A stretch of DNA of 64,000 nucleotides from Rhyacophila brunnea (taxonomy: Eukaryota > Arthropoda > Insecta > Trichoptera > Rhyacophilidae), in the NCBI GenBank assembly GCA_022495005.1, contig JAGYXB010001357.1, forward strand, positions 62,001 to 126,000, given 5' to 3'. Shown here in pieces: positions 56,030-64,000 of this stretch (position 1 is its first letter; each line of letters starts with the position of its first letter). The position numbers were made by a program, and so were the translations under genes. The notes under the pieces were generated by a model. It was not told the DNA's origin and did no database searches. It was given only the letters and a program-made list of their open reading frames with translations.

Positions 56030-56460
56030 GGCCTAAGGGGGGAGGGCTAATAGGGCTCTAGCATGGAGGTCCGGGGTCTGGGAGGGCCCGGCACAGCGGG
56101 TCGACCTGATAAGTGAGATAAACACACATTTGCGCCAATGGTAAAAAATATCTCCTGCGGGTTGATCGATAAAAACTCCATAATTCAAATGGATTTATTC
56201 AAGAATACAAAAAATCGATTAAGATACACTGAATACCCTTCATTTTACCTGGAAGAACATTTGGCAACAAATGCTTTGTTAGAGCGTCACACTACCTATA
56301 ACACTACTAGTGATATGGGGGGGGGGGCGTTAAAGATCCTGGCCTGGGGGCCCGCTTCAGGATGTGGGGGCCATGCCGTAGCCTGTTATACACCTACTAG
56401 GGTAAGCCAGTTCCCATTAATTTTGTGTTCCGTGAACCTAAGCCTACACCCGATATCATC
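56030..56460 (+). repeat. Dispersed G-rich repeat, copy B
   Basis: A second copy of the element at 130-560. A run of ten G at about 56327-56336 and 'gcgggtcgacctgataagtg' are its clearest marks. A 117-codon frame over it (56138-56488) has no motif and is not supported as a gene. Confidence 0.55.
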
Positions 56461-56824
56461 CCCCCACCCTTATGTGCACGCCTACTATTAATATCTTAAG
56501 TTTTCAGTCCGATAGCTTTGTAAATTTTATTAGGCCGGCTGAATTGAGGTGTATAAAACGTATTTTTTTAGTAAAAAGACAATGGTGTGTGGTCCTTATC
56601 TTATATATTGGGTAAACCATTACAAAACTGCGAACAACCATTTTTATCTACAAGATAGATAATAGAAATAAAAAAAAACTCCATAACATTTTTGGACATG
56701 GAATTATCGCCTCTATCTGTATAAAACTGGCTAGAGAGTAAATTATTCTGCCATTTTCAGGGGAATGAAACGAAAAGTTGAGGCCTTAGTGACGTGGTTG
56801 TATAATGTATATACTTATCTTTGA

Positions 56825-57160
56825 GCTGTCAGGTTAGTAACGTCCCGTGAGGGTAGGCAGGACATGCGTTGCATATAGGTGGTGAATGAAGGAACGAATA
56901 CAAATATTACAAATTTTGATAGCAGTGGCGGTTTTTAAAAAGCAGACGATTCAGTCGCTTCATTAAAAAGTAATGACATCTTAGTTTTTAAAAAATATTT
57001 GAATTACGAGTATAATAAATTGTGACCACTATTGGTAGGTATATTTTAATACCTACATATTGTAATGGCAATTTATCGCACAGGAAAAAATGTCACAAGA
57101 GTGCCTGCAAACCTGTCAGAACTACAGATTACCATGTACCTAAAACCACCATTGTTTGAA
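56825..57160 (+). repeat. Dispersed repeat shared with 51190, with hAT-like core
   Basis: Within this copy, CAGTGGCGGTTTTT (56923) and its inverse (…'aaaaccaccattg', ending 57154) are flanked by TTTGATAG and TTTGAAAG, 7 of 8 identical. This suggests a 232-base hAT-type MITE at 56923-57154. But the similarity to 51190-51440 extends left of that boundary, so the true unit may be larger. Confidence 0.5.
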
Positions 57161-57300
57161 AGTAAGTTTCATAGACATGCTCTAATTTTCAATAGATATT
57201 CTAACGTTTGTCAGATTTTTTAGTTTAAAATATGTACCAAGTCAAAAATTATTAATGAAATAGGTAGTAGGTACATACCTGAACTTCTGAAGTATTTTCA

Positions 57301-57435
57301 GACAATTTAAAATAAATTAAATTGTTTTTTTTTTTCTCTGAGTTGATTTACCTGTACTTTTTATTCTAAATATCGTGTTGTGAACGTCTTGAATTAATAA
57401 TTTGTTATGTGCTCAGTGTGACTTTTTAAATAAAT
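57301..57435 (+). mobile_element. LINE 3' UTR, same family as 32640-33070
   Basis: 'tcgtgttgtgaacgtcttga' and 'attaataatttgttatgtgc' with a T-rich lead and an AAATAAATAAATA tail match 33000-33070. No coding part remains. Confidence 0.6.
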
Positions 57436-57587
57436 AAATAAACTGAAATGGGGCAGTATTCTAAGTCTGCGTGAGAGTGAAACTTTGCTTAGGGATGTCA
57501 CTGTGTCAGGGTGTCTAATGTTATCTTCAAATAAATGGAAAGAGCCCGAGAAGGTTGACGCATCATCATAACCATTAAATAGAAGTA

Positions 57588-57745
57588 CAGCATTACCCGG
57601 CTCAGTACCTAATGAAAGATCAACGGTAACATCCGTGATTTGTACGACTGCGACTCCACCGCATTGTTTCGGGTAAAATACGACAGATTGAAGATAGCTC
57701 CAATGGTAACCAACCTCTTTCAAGAAAATGTTTTTTAACTGGACT
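57588..57745 (+). mobile_element. RTE-like LINE family C, 3' tail (plus)
   Basis: The plus strand reads YSITRLST, two stops, KINGNIRDLYDCDSTALFRV and KYDRLKIAPMVTNLF. It is colinear with the minus-strand tail at 28540-28730 (YSIPQLFI, NLRDWYECSSTELFRVADDK). The open frame seen on the opposite strand here is only its antisense. Confidence 0.6.
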
Positions 57746-58129
57746 AATAAATACATAACTAAATCGGTAGGTGTTTAAATCTTCCACTGGTTGAGATTAC
57801 ACAAGTAGCTCATCAGTCTTATTACGTGGTCCTAGTCCACGCCAGTAGACCCTAGTTATACAATGTTATACATTTTGCTGATAGTAATTACTCTGGGTCC
57901 CTGGGATCCAATTGACAAGAAGAAAGGGCAGGCTATGATGAGACTTTTAAGGCACCCGTGGCATGAGCTGACGCATGTCCAACGCTGCATCTTCGCCATT
58001 TTTTTCATTGACTCTACAATCTAATGTGAATCTTGAACGCCTCTGGAAGTTAGCTACTTATTACTACCACATAGGCATTGAAAAATAATATTCATTTGCC
58101 AGACACGCAACTTTAACCTTATGTATTTA

Positions 58130-58905
58130 TATATTAAATGGAGAACACCTGAGTCATCTGCGCTTTGCCGATGACATAGTAATTTTCTCGCAAGACTCAG
58201 AAGACCTCCAAAGCAGAATGCAGGAACTCGCTGAAGTAAGCAACAAAGTAGGTTTGAAAATAAATGTAACAAAGACGAAAGTCATGTTCAACTGCTTTGC
58301 GGGCCAAAAAGAGATCCTCATCAATGGCACTCAAAAGCTACATCTATCTGGGATATAAATGGATGTATGTTTGATGAAATTGTTCGCAGAGTAAAGCTAG
58401 GCTGGAGTGCTTTTGGCCGCCTGAATAATGTCTTCAAAAGTGACCTTCCACTGTGCCTAAAGCGCAAAGTGTTCAACCAGTGTGTGCTTCCCGTGATCAC
58501 ATCACGTGAACATGGACCCTAAGTAAAAGATAGATCCAGAAACTTAGAGTAGCACAACGTGGTATGGAGAGGTGCATGCTGGGCATAACGCGAAAGGACA
58601 AAAAGAGGAATGAGTGGATAAGGAAGGGTTTGCGATGTAATAGAGTTTATTAAAAGCCTTAAATGGAGATGAGCTTGACACATAGCTCGAAGAAGAGACA
58701 ATCGTTGAAAAAATCTAGTCATCCAGTGGTATCCAAGAAGTACAAACCGTCCGCAAGGTAGACCTAGAGGCCGCTGGATCAATGAAATGATAAAGTTCTG
58801 CAGAAGTACGTGGGAACGCAATGCACAGGACCGATAGAGGTGGAAGCAGCTTAAAGAGGCCTTCATCCAGCAGTGGATAGATTCAGGCTGATGATGATTT
58901 ATTAA
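58130..58905 (+). mobile_element. RTE-like LINE family A, RT active site to 3' end
   Basis: The fragment starts just before the RT catalytic motif: HLSHLRFADDIVIFSQDSED, then KVGLKINVTKTKVMFNCFAG. A shift at about 58330 leads to SYIYLGYK. It continues GWSAFGRLNNVFKSDLPLCL, KRKVFNQCVLPVIT, QKLRVAQRGMERCMLGITR, and a tail ending WKQLKEAFIQQWIDSG with a stop at 58889-58891 and a TGATGATG end. The minus-strand fragment at 15845-16070 is the same family. Several stops and shifts; inactive. Confidence 0.85.
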
Positions 58906-59219
58906 TTTTGATATTATATTATATAATCGTTTTCTGACAGAAATTGATATCACCTGCAAATGTTTTTTAGGGCATGGAAGTAATTAAAACGTCTCGGTAG
59001 AGCCAAATAAGGGCGACTATCGTTTCGCAACAAAAAAACTATGATATGGGTGACAACCCGATGACGATATCGTGGGCGATCAGCTGTGTAAAATGTATCG
59101 TATGTATCCATAAACCAAGGCACGAATGAAAAGTAAATGTGTGTATTTACAGAAGAAATATTGCGCCAACCAATGACACATTTGCTTAAGATACATATTT
59201 CATATAAGGAGTAATTATA

Positions 59220-62200
59220 CATTTAAAAAATCTAATTTACTACATAATTTAATAAACGGTAGAAATTAACATTATCCAATAAAACGAACACTATCTACTG
59301 ATACCAAAAATACATTGTCACAGATATTTGTAGAATCATTGTGTTGATGCAAATATGCAAGACATTTGTAAATATGTATATACATTTATTAGATACTCAG
59401 ATTATGTTTGTGATAATATTAAAATTCAAGTAAATATAAATAAAAAGAATTTCATGTTCTACACATTTTTTTAATCGGTGCCATTGACGTCAAATAAAAA
59501 AATTATTTGGTTATTACTTAATCAAAATTTTCAATTTCACTTTCAAGGAAACTTATTGAACTACTTAGGTTTTAATCATTGAAATATTTTTTACTTTTAA
59601 TATTTTAGATATTATTTATTAATCAAAATGCTTTAGTAAATTTTCGTCACTACATAATATCGTTGGTAGCACTACATTAACTAAACAATAAATTAATATG
59701 AATTTACCTGATATAATCTTTCAAAAATATATTTAACTCACTAACTAATCTAATATTCACTTAAAATGTTATATTTCTCAATTCCATTGTATTAAAACAC
59801 ACATAATATAAGTAATAGATAGATAGAAAGGTTTTAACGGAATTTTAATTTATATCATGATTTTAATTCAACATTCATGTTTTTTTTTCACAAAATAATT
59901 AATTATGTTATTATTCTAAATGCTCAAAATTTAAACACTGAGTATTGTGTTATTTTATTAAAAATTCAACTAAAATTAATTAATAGAATAAATATAATTG
60001 TATCTCTATGAAACCGTTATATTACCTATTATGAAAAGTATCAGGAACCTGTAGGTATAAATGTTATAAAAAAACAAGAAAAAAACCTATATTGCTTGCC
60101 TAGTACGGTCTCTGGCCTTCAAATACCCTCCTTACAGAGAATCTCTAATAATATATCTCCATCTGATATATTTTTACATTTAAACCAATTGTAATAATTT
60201 GAATTGAAATTACAATATTAATTACTTTAATTCATAAATGTCATAGGGATTGCTCTCAAACATATGTTCGAATCCCACAATGTTCGGAATGTCATTAGTA
60301 GCTTTTTAATGTGTATATTTGATAAACTTTCCAATTTTATTGGATATATTAATTATTGGAATATACACAATATGACACCTTTTTGAATCCACTAATAGTA
60401 AATGCAAGATTTAAGATCATTCATTCAATATTTTTATTGGTAAATTTTAAATGATACATCAGTATATAATGCATACAAACTTTATATGAACTTTGTGCAA
60501 TATTTTATTCGTATATATCACTCATTAGCTACCTACACCTTTTAAGTATTGAAGGCGTTCTAATTTTCCGCCAAAGACTACTACCTTAAAGCAATAACAA
60601 ACGATTGAAAGCAATAAATCTTCCTTGACTTTTATTAAGGTGTCCGTAAGCGAAAACCTACTGCAAAAATATTCCAGTAGCGATCCCTATCTGACGGCCT
60701 ACCACCAAAGGAACGTGCCCGATTTTTTTCAATAATAACTTAGATACCTTTTTTGATGGAACAATTTTTATGCGTTTTGATTATTTATGTCTTTATCATT
60801 ACCAGCTGCTATTTATAAAATTCTATATATTAGATAAAATAAATAAAAATTCCGTCTTCTTCGTTTTTTACCTATTGCTTCATTTCTTCCTATGAAACCT
60901 TGTCGCTAATAGGTCATGCCGAAATCCCCTAGTTTCTCTTGAAACATCCATATAATATGTTATTTTATAAGCTATACAGAACCAAGATATTCGTAACCAA
61001 ATCAGTTTCAAAAAGAGCTAATTATGATAAATATATCACATTTATCACTTTACGTATTTTAGCGTTTAATTATGTAAAGAAGTTAACCATCAGAACTGTC
61101 AAAAGGTGATGGCCGTGCTAACTTTGAGAACGAGACAGAATACGTCAATTTTACATATTGAGAATTAAGATGCAAGATTCGACTGTTTTCCTGCAATCGC
61201 AATGACATGACTAATAGAATTGTAGGTTATGTTGACATGTCTGACGTGTCAATACAAACTTCTTGTGTTCGGCTCATAACCGACTAGATGGCGCTGGTTT
61301 GGCTTTATCTGCATGTGTTCGATCTTATCCGCTTGGGTTCGGCAACACGAACATATCCAAATTTGACCGACATGTCTACCAACTTAAATTATCGCCGTAG
61401 AGATACCCGCCCATAACTATTCTTTTATAGAATGCCTTCCGTGTTAATTTGGACCAATGAAAATAACGGAAACGTGCTAAAGTGATGACCGTTAGGAATA
61501 TACCTGCACGGCTGTAACGAGAGACAAAAATTTGAAGACTACAGAATTATGATTATATTACACTCAAGTGATGCCGTATTGCAGATTTGTTGGTAGCCAA
61601 TTTCGCACGGTTATCTACCAAAAACCGTAGGTAATTTGGTTTACTTTTTAATTCAATCCAAAACCATCAATTCTATAAATTGACAAATGTACAACCATTG
61701 CCAAGATAAATCCTGAAATAAGATAATATAGTCACAATTTTGCAATGTGCCAGCGTAATGAATAATAAATTCTCTTACTACCCAACCACACACAGAATGT
61801 ATAAAATCTAGTTTATAATAGAAAAGAAAATCAACAAAACTTTCTCTTTTTACTGCCCGAAAAGCACATTTTTGATAGTTGAGGTTTGAGAACCACTTTA
61901 AGATATTCTCAGAAAACGTTAGAGACCAAATCTAATAATCGTACGTAATAAAATAGATATAAACCTACTCTAAGTCGATCATTTATTTTATAAATCGAAT
62001 TTACTTCTCTATAATTAATATAGAACCATTGTTGACAAAATATATTAATTGAAAATAAACACATACTTAGGTTCAAGAAAGCTTTGATTTTTTGGACCGC
62101 ATGAGACTTGGTCCAAAATTTACTGCAATCGATGCATAAGCTTAAATACCAACCATTCAGAAATTTTCTAACCATAAATTACTATGCATCTAATGGATTT

Positions 62201-62250
62201 ATTAAAAACTCTGCCAGTATTGGCAGGAATTTTCTAGTTCGTTTTTTTAT
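59220..62250. other. Long A+T-rich stretch without supported features
   Basis: Only short motif-free frames. Around 61240-61400 the G+C content rises, without a recognisable product or RNA. Confidence 0.5.
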
Positions 62251-62254
62251 TTAT

Positions 62255-62420
62255 GTATTTAGGTCAACCAACAGGATCAATCACCGAGGATAAATAGGTA
62301 TAATATAGGAAAAAAATAATATGTGATGGTCCAAATAATAGGCGGACACAAAAAGCACAATAAATCAAATTAAATTAGATCAAATATTAGGTACAGCTGT
62401 AATGAATATAATTGGAGAGT
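62255..62420. repeat. Dispersed repeat shared with 7600-7745
   Basis: See the copy at 7600-7745: a common 'aggtcaaccaa…caatcac' start, an A-rich middle and 'gtgatggtc'. Confidence 0.4.
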
Positions 62421-63178
62421 TATTGAAAATCGTTAAAGAAAAATAGAGAGAAAAAAAGAACAAAAAAACATAAAAAAGTATATATATATAGAAAAGACAG
62501 GTAATATTATAAGAAAGGAAAAATACAATTTAAAAATAACACAATAAAATTAAACAGTCGTTCAGATACAATAATAATTAGTCGTGGATTTTGGAGCAAC
62601 TTAATTTGAAAGAGGCAAGAGAACATAACCGATTTGACCGATTAGTATGTGTTGTTCTAAACAAAAGTCATGCAAATTAATGACTTATTCAGTGAAATTT
62701 ATGTTGAATTCTTCGAATGGCTAATTTGTTTTAAAATCTTGTGTAAGTATGTATAGTAATATTATGTAGGTACCTACTATTCAGTTTTGACTAAAAATAA
62801 TTTTAATAAAAAAAAATATACTCCGATACATAATATCAATAAGTCATTTAATTTTTTTTTTTTAAACTACAGGTATCCACCTAATTTCGTATGTAAATAT
62901 TTCAGAAATGCGTTTTATTCCCACGAAATTAAAATTCCGTGACATTTGTCACCCAAATAATGATAATATGAGTGTATCAAATATTTAGGTACATAAATTG
63001 TTTACATTGTTGTTTAATGGGATTTAAATACAACTGTTACAAACAGGGGTACTCAAGAGAGTAGAACTATTTTTATTCAAATACAAACGAATTATCTTTT
63101 GAAGAATAATTCTCGATAGTAATCAATGGAAATTATTGTATTACAGCGAAACTACAAGTAACAAATTGAGTAAATTAA

Positions 63179-63425
63179 CTTACTTTTTACGGATTTTTCT
63201 GAAATAACTTTTCATACAAAACAGAATTAACTGAAAATGAATTCAATTCTACTTAAAGATGGCTAAAAGTATTAAAAAAATGCATTGGCATCGTGTTCTG
63301 ATATATTATAAAAGTTTCAAATGTCTAGCTAGTCGGGAAGTTAGTTAAAAATCGATTGCAAGATTTGAACTGGATAAACAACCACCGGACATACAAGAAT
63401 ACGAGCTAAGAAAAAGTGGTAAAAT
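63179..63425 (-). repeat. 480-base family, copy 10 (5' half)
   Basis: Minus orientation. The 5' terminus (TTTTACCACTTTTTC when reversed) through 'ccgtaaaaagta' is present. The hairpins and the 3' module are missing. Confidence 0.8.
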
Positions 63426-63899
63426 AGGTGATATATTAATTGTTTTGTATACTAAAAGCAGTGATTTAAAACATATGTTAACAATAATAATCTCTTATTA
63501 GGTACTATATTGTTCGTCGACTGCCGTCCATCTTTTCAAAGCCTAATCTGACTCGTTCTTAAGTTCTTTAAGTTGACAGTTCTTATTCCCTTATTTTAAT
63601 ATTTTTTTATGTAATTTGTTTGCCCAAAATTTATTAAATTAATCATCACGAATCTAACATCAGACCTCCTCCTATCGAAGAGTCATTTCTGGTCATCATC
63701 AGCTTGATAAGTAATAAGTAATCAGGAATAGAAGCGCTGACCTCCCGCCAACATTTAATTCACTTAACCAAACAGCTACTGAGGTGGTCTTTATCTTTCC
63801 TGCATTATTGCCTACATCTTCCTATCAAATGCGCAGCGTGAGGTATGTTTTTCTTTTTATTACAGGGTTGTGCCTTTTCAGATAGTGTAGGATTGATTA

Positions 63900-64000
63900 T
63901 TTTACCACGTTTTTCTTAGCTCGTATTCTTGTATGTCAGGTGGTTGTTTATCCAGTACATATCTTGCAATCGATTTTTAACCAACTTCCCGACTAGCTAG
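63900..64000 (+). repeat. 480-base family, copy 11, cut by window end
   Basis: It starts TTTTACCACGTTTTTCTTAG and is colinear with copy 9 to the last base of the window ('ttcccgactagctag'). Confidence 0.85.

Noticed and set aside
56327..56336. G run as a quadruplex-forming element
   Set aside because: A single G tract without regularly spaced partners; it belongs to a repeat copy also seen near 146.
57394..57756. 120-codon open frame (-)
   Set aside because: It is the antisense of an RTE-like tail: the plus strand aligns with the coding strand of 28516-28975.
58519..58959. 146-codon open frame (-)
   Set aside because: Antisense of the RTE-like fragment at 58130-58905, whose plus strand carries the recognisable FADD and tail motifs.
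1..64000. CRISPR array, operons, bacterial-type promoters
   Set aside because: No regularly spaced direct repeats; the sequence is clearly from an animal genome rich in eukaryotic retroelements.

Overview
The window is A+T-rich eukaryotic DNA made almost entirely of transposable-element remnants. I recognise no host protein-coding gene, no rRNA and no intact tRNA gene. The CCTAA/TTAGG-type tracts, the R1-clade and RTE-like LINE tails, the tRNA-headed SINEs and the many fold-back elements point to an insect. The overall style (TAGGTACCTA-like motifs, dense short inverted-repeat elements) is most familiar to me from Lepidoptera; another insect such as an aphid is not excluded. That assignment is inference.

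The one long reading frame is at 16308-19154 (+). It is the ORF2 of a 5'-truncated R1-clade non-LTR retrotransposon: the C-terminal part of an APE endonuclease, a complete reverse transcriptase with FADD, and a C-terminal CCHC finger. It ends in a poly(A) tract at 19319-19335. It lies inside a TTAGG-like tract, which itself lies inside an older inverted-repeat element whose 22-base termini are at 16073-16094 and 19370-19391.

Layout. 1-16 kb: non-autonomous hAT-type elements with exact 8-base target duplications (911-1631, 4038-4784), a third hAT-like element (7754-8538) holding a nested fold-back, several other inverted-repeat elements (4962, 11372, 11846, 13412, 14405), and LINE and SINE fragments. 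16-19.4 kb: the R1-clade LINE. 20-25 kb: the first copies of an abundant family of about 480 bases, then a 1.48-kb hAT element (23515-24989) that still carries a decayed transposase C-terminus. 25-33 kb: RTE-like 3' ends, fold-backs with a CCTAA core, SINEs. 33-50 kb: more copies of the 480-base family in both orientations, an inverted duplication that includes it, tandem PIF/Harbinger-like elements, a hAT insertion inside a tandem duplication. 50-59 kb: two 0.53-kb tRNA-containing repeats in inverted orientation around LINE fragments, and more RTE-like 3' ends. 59-63 kb: nearly featureless.

The families form datable nests (hAT in a tandem repeat, MITE in a LINE tail, LINE in a TTAGG tract in a fold-back). 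The signals most worth following are the 480-base family with subterminal inverted repeats, conserved internal hairpins and interchangeable 3' modules (11 copies in 44 kb); the recurrence of CCTAA tracts at the core of fold-back elements; and the LINE that used one as a landing site.
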